This document shows positions 1-7,752 of a DNA stretch of 35,354 nucleotides, one piece after another. The position numbers were made by a program, and so were the translations under genes. The stretch is from CAZRIP01 sp964600165 (GTDB lineage Bacteria > Elusimicrobiota > Elusimicrobia > UBA1565 > UBA9628), in contig CAZRIP010000023.1 in assembly GCA_964600165.1 (NCBI GenBank), positions 1-35,354 of the forward strand, given 5' to 3'. Within the stretch, counting starts at the first letter, position 1. Every line of letters starts with the position of its first letter. The notes below the pieces were generated by a model. The model ran no database searches. It saw nothing but the letters and a program-made list of their open reading frames with translations, and was not told the origin of the DNA.

Positions 1-62
1 ACCGCCCGCGTCACGGGATAAAGGCGCGTGCCCGAGCCGCCCGCCAAGATGATGCCCTTCAT
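1..62 (-). CDS. rfbA: Glucose-1-phosphate thymidylyltransferase, N-terminal fragment
   Basis: Only the first 20 codons are in the window, running off its left edge. Read on the minus strand from the ATG at 62-60 they give MKGIILAGGSGTRLYPVTRA, the conserved nucleotide-binding N-terminus of RmlA/RfbA (GGSGTRLYP signature). The enzyme joins glucose-1-phosphate and dTTP to make dTDP-glucose, the first step towards dTDP-rhamnose and related sugars. The start codon overlaps the tdk stop codon in an ATGA arrangement, so translation is probably coupled. The next-but-one upstream gene is rfbB, the following step of the pathway. Other nucleotidyltransferases share this N-terminus, but the rfbB neighbour favours the dTTP-using enzyme. 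Confidence 0.85.
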   Translation of the reverse strand, partial: MKGIILAGGSGTRLYPVTRA

Positions 63-652
63 CGCTTGAAGCAGCGCCGGCAGCGCGCCTCGTATTTGTC
101 GGCGGCGCCGACCTCGATGACCTTCTTAGTCGTCGAAAGGCGCTGAGAGCGGTTGGCGGGGCTGCCGCAGATGGAGCAGATCGCGAGGTTTTTCGTCACG
201 AATTCAGACACGCCCATGATCCGGCACGTCACGGGAAACGGCACGCCGCGGTAGTCCTGGTCCAAGCCCGCGACGATCACGCGCCGCCCCTGGTCGGCCA
301 GCTCCTCGCAGACCTCGACGATGGCGTCGTCGAAGAACTGGACCTCGTCGACGCCGACGACCTGCGTGTCGGGCTCGACGAGCGTGAGGATGTCGCGCGC
401 CTTGCTCGCGGAGAGCGACGGGATCTTCGAAAGATCGTGGCTGACGATGTGGTCCTTGGCGTAGCGCGCGTCGAGCGCGGAGTTGAAGACCTGCACTTTT
501 TGGCGGGCGATCGTCGCCAGGCGCAGCCTGCGGATGAGCTCCTGGGTCTTGCCCGAGAACATCGAGCCGACGACGGCCTCGATCCAGCCGCCGGGCTGGC
601 CCCAATGCAGCGGCGCGGCCGGGCGCGGAGCCGTGAACGTCTTCTTCTTCAT
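59..652 (-). CDS. tdk: Thymidine kinase (type II, zinc-binding)
   Basis: Phosphorylates thymidine to dTMP in the cytoplasmic salvage pathway. The 197-residue product has the P-loop GSMFSGKT at residues 29-36, the VDEVQFF motif at 101-107 with the catalytic Glu103, and a zinc site formed by Cys159/Cys162 and Cys191/Cys194. This is the standard type II layout after an N-terminal extension of about 20 residues. The frame stays open upstream to 760, but the ATG at 652 overlaps the rfbB stop as ATGA and fits the family length, so it was chosen. The gene lies between rfbB and rfbA, both of which work on dTDP-glucose. Feeding dTTP to sugar activation is a plausible reason for this placement (inference). 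Confidence 0.93.
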   Translation of the reverse strand: MKKKTFTAPRPAAPLHWGQPGGWIEAVVGSMFSGKTQELIRRLRLATIARQKVQVFNSALDARYAKDHIVSHDLSKIPSLSASKARDILTLVEPDTQVVGVDEVQFFDDAIVEVCEELADQGRRVIVAGLDQDYRGVPFPVTCRIMGVSEFVTKNLAICSICGSPANRSQRLSTTKKVIEVGAADKYEARCRRCFKR

Positions 653-1671
653 CTCGCGGCGCCGGCCTTCAAGCGCTCTTGATACTGCTTGATGTAGTAC
701 GTCTGATAGCTCGCGCTCGTGCGCAGCGGCCGCCACCAGGCCTCGTTCTTCTCGTACCATCGGATCGTTTCCTTGAGCGCCTCGGGAAAGGAGAACTCGT
801 GCTTGAAGCCGAGCTTTTCGAGCTTGTCGCAGTTGAGAGCGTAGCGTCGATCATGCCCCGGTCGATCCGGGACCTCGACGACGAGCTCCTTGGGCTTTTT
901 CATGAGCCCGCGGGCTTTCTCGATGAGCTCGTTGTTCGGGCAGTGCTCGACGCCCCCCACGTTGTATGTCTCCCCCACGGCGCCCTTTTCAAGGATCAAC
1001 TGCAGCGCGCGCGCGTGATCGACGACGTAGAGCCAGTCGCGCACCTGCTTGCCGTCGCCGTAGCGCGGGAACGGCAGGTCGTCGATCCAGTTGGTGATCA
1101 TCAGCGGCAGCGCCTTCTCGGGGAACTGGTTCGGGCCGAAGTTGTTCGAGGCGCGCGAGATGATCACCGGCGCTTTGTGCGTGACGAAATAGGAGCGGAC
1201 CAGCAGATCGGCCGCGGCCTTGGACGCCGCGTACGGGCTGTTCGGCTCGAGGTTATCGCCCTCCTTCGAGAAGCCCTTCGCGACCGAGCCGTAGACCTCG
1301 TCGGTGCCCACGTGAAGGAACCGCCTGACATTATGAGCCAACGCAGCGTCGAGCAGCACCTGCGTCCCGATGATGTTGGTGCGCAGGAACGCGGCCGCGT
1401 CCAAGATCGAGCGGTCGACGTGCGTCTCGGCGGCGAAATTGATCACGGCGTCGACGTCGCTCATCGCCTTGTCGACGACGGACGGGTCGGCGATATCGCC
1501 CTTGATATAGCGATAGCGGGCATCGGACGCGACGTCGGCGAGGTTCGCCGGATTCCCGGCGTAGGTTTGCAGGTCGAGATTGACGACTTTCGAGTACTTT
1601 TTCTCCGCGAGGACATAGCGGATGAAGTTCGAGCCGATGAACCCGAGGCCTCCGGTGACGAGCAGCTTCAC
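649..1671 (-). CDS. rfbB: dTDP-glucose 4,6-dehydratase
   Basis: Converts dTDP-glucose to dTDP-4-keto-6-deoxyglucose, the second step of dTDP-rhamnose and related deoxysugar synthesis. It is a 340-residue extended short-chain dehydrogenase. The NAD-binding TGGLGFIG is at residues 6-13, the dehydratase-specific TDEVYG at 123-128 (Thr123, Asp124, Glu125) and the catalytic Tyr147-X3-Lys151 in YAASK. The conserved SNNFGP and YGDGKQVRDW segments are also present. The start is GTG at 1671 and overlaps the stop of the upstream epimerase gene (GTGA). The 3' end overlaps tdk (ATGA). It belongs to a four-gene minus-strand operon for activated sugars of surface polysaccharide. Confidence 0.95.
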   Translation of the reverse strand: MKLLVTGGLGFIGSNFIRYVLAEKKYSKVVNLDLQTYAGNPANLADVASDARYRYIKGDIADPSVVDKAMSDVDAVINFAAETHVDRSILDAAAFLRTNIIGTQVLLDAALAHNVRRFLHVGTDEVYGSVAKGFSKEGDNLEPNSPYAASKAAADLLVRSYFVTHKAPVIISRASNNFGPNQFPEKALPLMITNWIDDLPFPRYGDGKQVRDWLYVVDHARALQLILEKGAVGETYNVGGVEHCPNNELIEKARGLMKKPKELVVEVPDRPGHDRRYALNCDKLEKLGFKHEFSFPEALKETIRWYEKNEAWWRPLRTSASYQTYYIKQYQERLKAGAAR

Positions 1672-2657
1672 CGGACGGCGGTCAGCGGCCGCGCGTGCCG
1701 CTTGAAGTACGTGCTCACGAAATAGTCCCAGGTGTCCTTGAGGCCGTCCTCGAAGTTCATCACCGGCTTGTAGCCGAGGAGCTTGCGCGCCTTGGAGATG
1801 TCGGCGTAAGTCTTGCGCACGTCGCCGGCGCGCTTGGGATGGTGGATGCGCTCGAGTTCGCGGCCGCAGAGCTTCTCTATGACGCGGATCAAGTCGAGCA
1901 GGGAGTACGTCTTGCCGTTGGCGATGTTGTAGGCCTCGCCGACGCCGGTCTTGCTCGTGGCCGCGAGGATGTTCGCCTGCACCACGTTCGCGATGTGCGT
2001 GAAGTCGCGCTGCTGCTTGCCGTCCCAGTGCAGCTCGAGCGGCTCTTTTTTATAGGCCTGCTCCATGAAGCGCGGGATCACGGCCGAGTACAGGGACTCC
2101 GGATCCTGGCGCGGGCCGAAAACGTTGAAGTAGCGAAGGCTGACCGTCTCCAACCCGTAGGTCTTCGTGAACATGATCGAGTAGAGCTCGCCCATGAGCT
2201 TCTGACAGGCGTAAGGAGAGACGGGCTCGGGCTTGAACGTCTCTTTCTGCGGGAACTTCTTGCAGTCGCCGTAGACCGAGGAGGACGACGCGTAGACGAG
2301 GCGCTTGACCTTGGCTTCCTTGGCCGCGAGCAGAATGTTCAAGGTGCCCGTGGCGTTGCAGTCGTGGGTCTCCTGGGGATGGTCGACGGATTTGGACACG
2401 GCGCGGATCGCGGCCTGATGGATGACGTAATCGCAGTCCTTGACCGCCCGGCGGCAGTCGTCGAAATTCCGGAGATCGCCCTCCAGGAACTCGATTTTAT
2501 CGCGGAACGTCTCCATGTGCTCCGGCTTTCCGGTAGAGAGATTGTCGAGAACGCGCACGCGCTTGCCGCGGCGAAGCAGCTCTTCGGCGATGTTCGAGCC
2601 GATGAAGCCCGCGCCGCCGGTCACGAGCCAGGTTTTTTCAGCACCGTTCATGGGCAT
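1668..2657 (-). CDS. NAD-dependent nucleotide-sugar 4-epimerase (GalE/WbpP-like)
   Basis: Extended short-chain dehydrogenase of 329 residues, probably a UDP-sugar 4-epimerase. The Rossmann motif GGAGFIG is at residues 14-20, the SSSSVYG strand at 124-130 with the catalytic Ser, and Tyr149-X3-Lys153 in YACQK. The FNVFGPRQDP segment and the following residues resemble UDP-GlcNAc/UDP-GalNAc C4-epimerases (WbpP/Gne group) more than classic GalE, but the substrate cannot be settled from sequence. It is the first gene of the operon leading to rfbB, tdk and rfbA. Two in-frame ATGs exist (2657 and 2651). The upstream one sits 6 nt after a TAAGAT -10-like hexamer and has no Shine-Dalgarno sequence. 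Confidence 0.87.
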   Translation of the reverse strand: MPMNGAEKTWLVTGGAGFIGSNIAEELLRRGKRVRVLDNLSTGKPEHMETFRDKIEFLEGDLRNFDDCRRAVKDCDYVIHQAAIRAVSKSVDHPQETHDCNATGTLNILLAAKEAKVKRLVYASSSSVYGDCKKFPQKETFKPEPVSPYACQKLMGELYSIMFTKTYGLETVSLRYFNVFGPRQDPESLYSAVIPRFMEQAYKKEPLELHWDGKQQRDFTHIANVVQANILAATSKTGVGEAYNIANGKTYSLLDLIRVIEKLCGRELERIHHPKRAGDVRKTYADISKARKLLGYKPVMNFEDGLKDTWDYFVSTYFKRHARPLTAVR

Positions 2658-2663
2658 GACGCC

Positions 2664-2672
2664 ATCTTAGCA
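2664..2672 (-). promoter_or_regulatory. Extended -10 promoter of the sugar operon, apparently leaderless
   Basis: On the minus strand the sequence is TGCTAAGAT: a TGn extension followed by the -10-like hexamer TAAGAT at 2669-2664. Six bases separate it from the epimerase ATG. Transcription starting about 7 nt after the -10 would begin at the start codon itself. No convincing -35 was found. Confidence 0.45.
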
Positions 2673-2739
2673 ATTTCGCGGCCCGACCTGCGCTGTCGGC
2701 CGCTGACGTCGCCCCGGTTGCGGCCCGAGCGGTTTCCCG

Positions 2740-2826
2740 CTATCGTTTGAGCGAGACCTTCCACTCGGCGCGGAAGGTCTCTCCCGATCTGACGGTGTGA
2801 CTAGAATGCCCTTGCAATACGATCCT
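2740..2826 (-). pseudogene. Possible 3' remnant of a lost gene
   Basis: A 28-codon open frame bounded by TAA (2829-2827) and TAG (2742-2740). Its last residues, SGETFRAEWKVSLKR, look like a genuine protein C-terminus and recall the PGE...W end of aldose-1-epimerase-like barrels. There is no start codon and no room for a functional gene. It overlaps the pilin promoter. Chance is a real alternative. Confidence 0.2.
2753..2781. repeat. Perfect 10-bp inverted repeat
   Basis: Arms GAGACCTTCC (2753-2762) and GGAAGGTCTC (2772-2781) enclose a 9-nt loop, between the epimerase operon and the pilin gene. No T-run follows on either strand, so it is not a typical intrinsic terminator. Its role is unknown. 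Confidence 0.5.
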
Positions 2827-2840
2827 TTACAGCCTATACT
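2812..2840 (+). promoter_or_regulatory. Sigma-70-type promoter of the pilin gene
   Basis: A TTGCAA -35 (2812-2817) and TATACT -10 (2835-2840) are separated by 17 bp. They lie in a locally AT-rich stretch and predict a 5' leader of about 75 nt before the pilin ATG at 2923. Confidence 0.55.
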
Positions 2841-2862
2841 TTTCAAGACACGCTATACAAAA

Positions 2863-2914
2863 GCTGCTGATACTAAAATTATTCCCTAATATCATCATTC
2901 CAGCAGCAAGGGGG
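2863..2914 (+). promoter_or_regulatory. Pilin mRNA leader hairpin with adjacent Shine-Dalgarno
   Basis: GCTGCTG (2863-2869) pairs perfectly with CAGCAGC (2901-2907) around a 31-nt AT-rich loop. The strong Shine-Dalgarno AAGGGGG (2908-2914) follows immediately, 8 nt before the ATG at 2923. The spacing supports the first of the two in-frame ATGs. A stem touching the ribosome site may stabilise the mRNA or modulate translation (inference). Confidence 0.5.
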
Positions 2915-2922
2915 TATAGCAA

Positions 2923-3354
2923 ATGGTCATGAGAAAGACGAAGGCGGGCTTCACGCTCATCGAGCTGATGATCGTGGTAGCCATCATCGGCATCTTGGCG
3001 GCGATCGCCATCCCGAAGTTCGCGAGCCTCATCCGCAAGTCGGGCGAAGGAGCGTCGAAGGGCAACCTCGGCTCCATCCGCTCGGCCCTGAGCATCTATT
3101 ACGGCGACATGGAAGGCCAGTATCCCGGCGACATGTCGGCGCTGACCGTCGGCGGCAAGTACCTGGCCAACGTCCCGCTCGCCAAGACGCCGAACTACCA
3201 CTCGGACAGCTCGGCCGAGACGACGGCTCAGACCAGCGCCAACGACGGCGGCGGCTGGATGTACAACAACCTGACGGGCGATCCGAACCTCGGGACCGTG
3301 CTCGTCAACTGCACGGACACCGACACCAAGAACAGCATCTGGACCACCTATTAA
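2923..3354 (+). CDS. Type IV pilin-like protein (major pilin or pseudopilin)
   Basis: A 143-residue class III-signal protein. A short basic leader (MVMRKTKAG) is followed by the prepilin peptidase site between Gly9 and Phe10, then the hydrophobic helix FTLIELMIVVAIIGILAAIA with the assembly Glu at mature position 5 (Glu14). A small C-terminal globular domain of about 100 residues contains only one Cys, so it lacks the usual C-terminal disulfide loop. It would be processed at the inner membrane by PilD and assembled into a pilus or type II pseudopilus. It is a single-gene unit with its own promoter, leader and terminator, as expected for an abundant subunit. Pilus versus secretion role cannot be decided here. 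Confidence 0.92.
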   Translation: MVMRKTKAGFTLIELMIVVAIIGILAAIAIPKFASLIRKSGEGASKGNLGSIRSALSIYYGDMEGQYPGDMSALTVGGKYLANVPLAKTPNYHSDSSAETTAQTSANDGGGWMYNNLTGDPNLGTVLVNCTDTDTKNSIWTTY

Positions 3355-3381
3355 AGACTAGGTCGCCCGGTTAGCTTAATG

Positions 3382-3424
3382 AAAGGAAGCCCCGCCCGGA
3401 TGCTCCGGGCGGGGCTCTCCTTTT
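3382..3424. terminator. Bidirectional intrinsic terminator between pilin and lptD-like gene
   Basis: A 13-bp GC-rich perfect stem (3388-3400 with 3404-3416) has a 3-nt loop. It is flanked by AAAGGA on the left and TCC followed by TTTT on the right, so a U-run follows the stem on both strands. It lies between the ends of two convergent genes. Confidence 0.88.
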
Positions 3425-3425
3425 A

Positions 3426-3444
3426 ACCGGCCGCTACGGCCGGT
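3426..3444. repeat. 8-bp hairpin across the lptD-like stop codon
   Basis: ACCGGCCG (3426-3433) and CGGCCGGT (3437-3444) are perfect inverted arms whose 3-nt loop is exactly the TAG stop codon of the minus-strand gene. It may help the adjacent terminator or be a by-product of GC-rich sequence. Confidence 0.5.
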
Positions 3445-5521
3445 CGACGAACGGCCCCGCGCGCTCGGGGAACCATTCGGACTCCCAATCGCGGCGCGGC
3501 GGCTGGTCAGGCCTCTCCTTGCCGAACTTGAGCTCGGCTCGGATCTGAAACTCGCGCACGCCTCCGGGCCGGAACCTGATCTGGGCCCGCCCATAGAAGT
3601 CGTGCCAGTTCTTCGTCAACGAGATTTCCTTCTCGAAGACGTGAAGGTGGGAGACGCGGCCCGGCCCGCCGTTCGAGAAGACCTCGGAGCGCAGCGCCGC
3701 GGCGGCCCGCCAAGTCCCGGACGAAGGGGCATAGCCGAACTCGTTGTTGACGAAATAACGCGTGTTGTATTGCTTGTTGGCTCCGAAGCCGACGGAGGCG
3801 TACGAACCGCGTTCGTCGCCTTTCTGGGCGTTGGCGACGAGCGATTCGTTGCCCTGGGACAGCGAGTAGGCGTCGCGCAGCGAGAAGTTCAGCCGCGAGT
3901 TCGGCGCGTAGCTGACGTCGGAGGTGATCGGCTGGACGCGGTCGCGAAAGCCGATGCCGTGATCGCGAAAGATGCGGTAATCGTAGCCTGAGACGATCCG
4001 GAACAGGACTTGACGATTCGGCCGGATGGCGTCGGTGAGCGTCGTGATGTTCGCCTCGACGCCGTGGTCGATGCCCCCGGCGTCGCGAGCCATGGCGTCG
4101 GCTTTCTGACGCATCGTGTAGAGATGATCGAGGTCCCAGTCGCCGACCGGCGAGCGCCAGCGGAGGGTGCCCTCTCCGGTCAGGCGCCCGACGAAGACGT
4201 CCTGCACCGTGCTCGTGCTCATGTTGTCGGCGGGCTCGTCGAAGCGATTGTAGGCCGTCTCGCTATACAGCGTCCTGGGAGTAAACGACAGCCTCCCCTT
4301 GACCAGCGGGACCGTGCGCGTCGCCTCCCACGCTCCGTTGGCCGAGCGCTGGATGAACGGCTGCCCGGCCGCGTACGTGTTGTCGATGAAACCCGTGAAC
4401 GTGTTGAGCCAAGGGAGCTTGCCGACCTTGATCGCCTGCGTCTGGAAATCGAGCCGCGGCGCGCTCTCGGCCACTTTCTGCCACTTGCTGTCCGACGTCG
4501 AGTTGTCGAGCCGCGAGTAGCTCAGTCGCAGAGACGAGCGGCGCATCCGGTAGGTGATCGCGCCGTTGTTGATGAGCTGAGGAGTCAGAGGAAAAAGGCT
4601 CGCCCTCGAGTAGTCGTTGTTGAAGGCGGCGTCGCTCTGGTCCTCGGCGCGGAACTGCGCCGCCAGCGAGCTCGCGAGCACCTGGTAGCCGTCGCCGATC
4701 GCGGCCCAGCGGTCCTTGCGCGTCGACGTCTCCTTGATGTGATAGACCCAGATGCCGGCGCGGCTGGCGCCGTTACGATGCTCGAGCTCCGCTCCGTGAC
4801 CCAACCCCTGCGAGGAATACTCGTCCAAGTAAAGCTTGCCGTAGGTGTGCCGCCATGGGCTCAAAAGCACGGTGCCCTTGACGAAGGCGCCGTTGCGGCG
4901 GTCGTAGCCCGGTTGGAGCTTCATGCGGATCAGGCCGGACGGCTCGAGGCTCTTATAAAAGAACGGTGTATAAAAGAGCGGGACCGGGCCGATGTAGAAC
5001 ACCACGTTGCGCGCGAACATGTACTTCTTCGGCACGACCCACATCTTCGTGGCGTGGAAGTGGTAATGCGGAGGGATGTAGTCGCAGCTCGTGAAGTTCG
5101 CCGACTCGTAATCGAGCTTCTTGCTCTCCGACAGATTCGCGCGGCGCGCCTTCACGCGCCATTGGTCGAAGCCGGCCCGGGTCTCATTGAGGACGCCCGT
5201 GTGTTCCGCGAAGTCGAAGGAGCCCGACGCTCCGGACGCCGCCGCGCGGGAGCTTTCGACGAGGATATAGCCTTGCGATCTGGCCGTTCTGTCCTTCGTG
5301 TCGAGCCACAGCTCGTCGGACTTGATCGTCCACGTCGACTCGTGAAGGACCACGTGCCCCTTGAGATGCAGGACCGTGGACGTGCTCGCGTAGTCGAGAT
5401 GGTCGGCCGTGTAGTCGAGGACCTCCGTCGCCGTCGAGACGGCCGGCGGCGCGGGCAGCGGATAATCGGAGGCCCGGGCGCTGGAGAGGGCCAAGGCGAG
5501 AAGAAGCAGGGGCGGAGTCAA
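3434..5521 (-). CDS. lptD: LPS-assembly protein LptD-like outer-membrane protein
   Basis: Predicted outer-membrane translocon component that inserts lipopolysaccharide into the outer leaflet. The 695-residue product begins with a signal peptide (hydrophobic LLLLALAL, cleavage after SARA near residue 17). An OstA/LptA-like jellyroll domain follows (about 30-150), with the typical GHVVLHE...DELWLD pattern. The LptD barrel start carries the diagnostic FYIGPVPLFYTPFFY at about 175-189, and beta-rich sequence runs to the end. The start is TTG at 5521, 7 nt after the ROK stop. The frame is open further upstream but only inside the ROK gene, and the TTG places the signal peptide correctly. Only one Cys (146) is present, so the disulfides needed by E. 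coli LptD cannot form. It is the last gene of the rpmE-prfA-murA cluster. Confidence 0.85.
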   Translation of the reverse strand: MTPPLLLLALALSSARASDYPLPAPPAVSTATEVLDYTADHLDYASTSTVLHLKGHVVLHESTWTIKSDELWLDTKDRTARSQGYILVESSRAAASGASGSFDFAEHTGVLNETRAGFDQWRVKARRANLSESKKLDYESANFTSCDYIPPHYHFHATKMWVVPKKYMFARNVVFYIGPVPLFYTPFFYKSLEPSGLIRMKLQPGYDRRNGAFVKGTVLLSPWRHTYGKLYLDEYSSQGLGHGAELEHRNGASRAGIWVYHIKETSTRKDRWAAIGDGYQVLASSLAAQFRAEDQSDAAFNNDYSRASLFPLTPQLINNGAITYRMRRSSLRLSYSRLDNSTSDSKWQKVAESAPRLDFQTQAIKVGKLPWLNTFTGFIDNTYAAGQPFIQRSANGAWEATRTVPLVKGRLSFTPRTLYSETAYNRFDEPADNMSTSTVQDVFVGRLTGEGTLRWRSPVGDWDLDHLYTMRQKADAMARDAGGIDHGVEANITTLTDAIRPNRQVLFRIVSGYDYRIFRDHGIGFRDRVQPITSDVSYAPNSRLNFSLRDAYSLSQGNESLVANAQKGDERGSYASVGFGANKQYNTRYFVNNEFGYAPSSGTWRAAAALRSEVFSNGGPGRVSHLHVFEKEISLTKNWHDFYGRAQIRFRPGGVREFQIRAELKFGKERPDQPPRRDWESEWFPERAGPFVDRP

Positions 5522-5528
5522 GGGCGGC

Positions 5529-6482
5529 CTAGAAGTCCTCCAGGGCCAACAGCGCCGCGCCGACGCGGCCGGCGTTCTGATTGTCCGCCAGTTTGACGCG
5601 CGCGCGGCCGAAGGCCGTCTTGAAAGGCTGCGCCGCGAAGTGCTCCTCGATGGGATCCAATATCCAGCGGCCCGCGCGGGAGACGCCGCCAAGAATCAGC
5701 ACGACTTCCGGGTTCATCACGAGCACCAGGTTGGCCATGCCGACGGCCAGATAGCGCGCCGTGCGCGCCCAGACGGCGCGCGCGATCTCGTCGCCGTCGT
5801 CGGCCGCCTCGGTCAGCTGCGCGGGCGTCAGCCTCGCCAAATCGGGGACGCGCGCGCGCAGGACCTCGCCCTTCCCGGGGCTCTCGTCGAGCAGCTTGCG
5901 CGCGGAGCGCAGGATGCCGTAGGCGCCCGCGTACGCCTCGAGGCACCCCCGCCGGCCGCAGTGGCACTTTTCGCCGCCCGGCTCCACGATCGTGTGCCCG
6001 ATCTCCCCGGCCGAGCCGGTCGAGCCGCGATAGAGCTTGCGCTCGACGATGAGGCCTCCGCCGACCCCCGTGCCTAGCGTTACGCCGACGACGTTGCGCG
6101 GCCGGCCTTTGAGCTCCGTGCGGAACGCTCCCCAGACGGCGACGTTGGCGTCGTTGTCGACGGCCACGCGGGTCTTCAAGCGCTTCTCGAAAGCTTTCTT
6201 GAACTCGAAGCCGTTCCAGCCCCGCAGGTTCGGCGCGAAGCGCAGCGCGCCGCGCTCGGAGTCGACGTCGCCGGCAAGGCCCAGGCCCACGCCCGAGATC
6301 TTGAGCCCGCGCTGCGAGCGCCAAGCGCCGATCAGCGCGCTGATCCGGTCGACGAAGCTCGCCGGCCCGGCCGCGACCTCCGCGGGCAACTGCGCCTCCA
6401 GGAGGACTCGCCCCGACGGCGCCACGGCCGCGACCTTGGTGAACGTCCCGCCGACGTCGATGCCGACGCAGATCTCAGGCAT
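5529..6482 (-). CDS. ROK-family sugar kinase (glucokinase-like)
   Basis: A 317-residue cytoplasmic kinase that probably phosphorylates glucose or an amino sugar. The N-terminal phosphate-binding DVGGTFTK is at residues 9-16, the catalytic DND segment at 109-111, a second phosphate loop LGTGVGGG at 136-143, and the ROK zinc site at His163, Cys173, Cys175 and Cys180 (CHCGRRGCLE). The length is normal for the family. The ATG at 6482 overlaps the end of folC by 8 nt. Location among murein and cofactor genes allows either glycolytic or cell-wall amino-sugar roles, and the sequence alone does not choose. Confidence 0.9.
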   Translation of the reverse strand: MPEICVGIDVGGTFTKVAAVAPSGRVLLEAQLPAEVAAGPASFVDRISALIGAWRSQRGLKISGVGLGLAGDVDSERGALRFAPNLRGWNGFEFKKAFEKRLKTRVAVDNDANVAVWGAFRTELKGRPRNVVGVTLGTGVGGGLIVERKLYRGSTGSAGEIGHTIVEPGGEKCHCGRRGCLEAYAGAYGILRSARKLLDESPGKGEVLRARVPDLARLTPAQLTEAADDGDEIARAVWARTARYLAVGMANLVLVMNPEVVLILGGVSRAGRWILDPIEEHFAAQPFKTAFGRARVKLADNQNAGRVGAALLALEDF

Positions 6483-7752
6483 CGCGAGGCGCTCCCAGGA
6501 GCTCGCGCGCCTCTCCGACGAGATAGAACGAGCCGCAAACGACGGCCGCCTTCGGACCCGCGGGCGCGCCGCGCCATTCGTCGAGCGCGGCCTTGGGCGA
6601 GGGCGCGACGCGGACCTCGGCGCGCGGAGCGGCCGCGCGGACGGCCTCGGCGAGCCTTCCGGCTTCGAGCGCGCGCGGGCTTCGCGGCGCGACGCAGACG
6701 ACGTCCTTTAAAAACGGCGCGAGCGGGGAGAGGACGCCGGCCGCGTCCTTGTCGCTCATGAGCCCGATGATCCAGCGCGCCGAGCCGCGCGACCAAGGCG
6801 AGCGCTTCCACGTCTCCGCCAGCGCCTTGGACGCTTGCGGATTGTGCGCGCCGTCGAGCACGGCGACATGGCCTTTCTTAGGGGAAAAAATGACTTCAAA
6901 GCGCCCCGGCCAGCGCGCGTTGGCGAGCCCCTCTCGCCACGCCGCCGGCGAGACCTCGAGCCCGGCGGCGTCGAGCGCCGCCCGCGCCAGCGCCGCGTTG
7001 ACGCCTTGCCGCTCGCCCAACAAGGAAAGCGTCCGCCGCTTGCGGCCCTCGAGCAGCGTCTGCCGCCCGCGCCGCCAATCGACGGCCGCGATCCGCCAAG
7101 GCTTGACGACGGAAAGGCGGGCGCCGACTTCCTCGGCGCGCGCGCGCATGACCGCCAGCGCCTCGGGCGCCATCGGCCCGCACAAGGCCGGCCGCCCTGC
7201 CTTGATGATCCCCGCCTTCTCCGAGGCGATCGAGCGCAAGGTCCGCCCCAAGAATTGCGTGTGGTCGAAATCGATCGAGGTGATCACGCTCGCCAGAGGC
7301 GCGCCGATCACGTTCGTCGCGTCGAGGCGCCCCCCCAATCCGGTCTCCAGCACGACGACGTCGCAGCGCCGTCGCGTGAACCATTGAAAAGCGAGCGAGG
7401 TCAGCAGCTCGAAATAGGTGAGCCGGCGCGCGAGGTCCTCGGAGAGGGTCACATTCATCAGCTCCGCGAAGTCCTGGCGCGAGATCGGCTCCCCGTCGAC
7501 GCGGACGCGCTCGCGGACGTCGGAAAGATGCGGCGACGTGTAAAGCCCGGTCTTTAGGCCCGCGGCGCGCAGGACGGATTCCAAGATCGCGCACGTCGAG
7601 CCTTTCCCGTTGGTACCCGCCACGTGGACGCAGCGCAGCGCCTCGTGCGGAGAGCCCAGGCGCTGGAGGTGGTCGCGCACGCGCTCGAGGCCGAGCTCGA
7701 TGCGCGCCTCCTGGCGCGCCTCCAAGGCGGCGACGGCGGCCGCGAAGTTCAC
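6475..7752 (-). CDS. folC: Folylpolyglutamate synthase / dihydrofolate synthase
   Basis: ATP-dependent ligase of the Mur ligase superfamily that adds glutamate to dihydropteroate or folate. The 425-residue protein shows the P-loop AGTNGKGST at residues 45-53, the YTSPHL segment shortly after it, and the Mur-ligase LDGAHNP motif in its C-terminal half. The GTG start at 7752 overlaps the murA stop codon (GTGA), which implies translational coupling. The 3' end overlaps the ROK kinase gene by 8 nt. Length and motif order match FolC rather than a murein ligase. Confidence 0.94.
   Translation of the reverse strand: MNFAAAVAALEARQEARIELGLERVRDHLQRLGSPHEALRCVHVAGTNGKGSTCAILESVLRAAGLKTGLYTSPHLSDVRERVRVDGEPISRQDFAELMNVTLSEDLARRLTYFELLTSLAFQWFTRRRCDVVVLETGLGGRLDATNVIGAPLASVITSIDFDHTQFLGRTLRSIASEKAGIIKAGRPALCGPMAPEALAVMRARAEEVGARLSVVKPWRIAAVDWRRGRQTLLEGRKRRTLSLLGERQGVNAALARAALDAAGLEVSPAAWREGLANARWPGRFEVIFSPKKGHVAVLDGAHNPQASKALAETWKRSPWSRGSARWIIGLMSDKDAAGVLSPLAPFLKDVVCVAPRSPRALEAGRLAEAVRAAAPRAEVRVAPSPKAALDEWRGAPAGPKAAVVCGSFYLVGEARELLGAPRDA

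Noticed and set aside
653..760. 36-residue N-terminal extension of thymidine kinase
   Set aside because: It overlaps the rfbB coding end in another frame. The ATG at 652 gives the normal protein and an ATGA junction.
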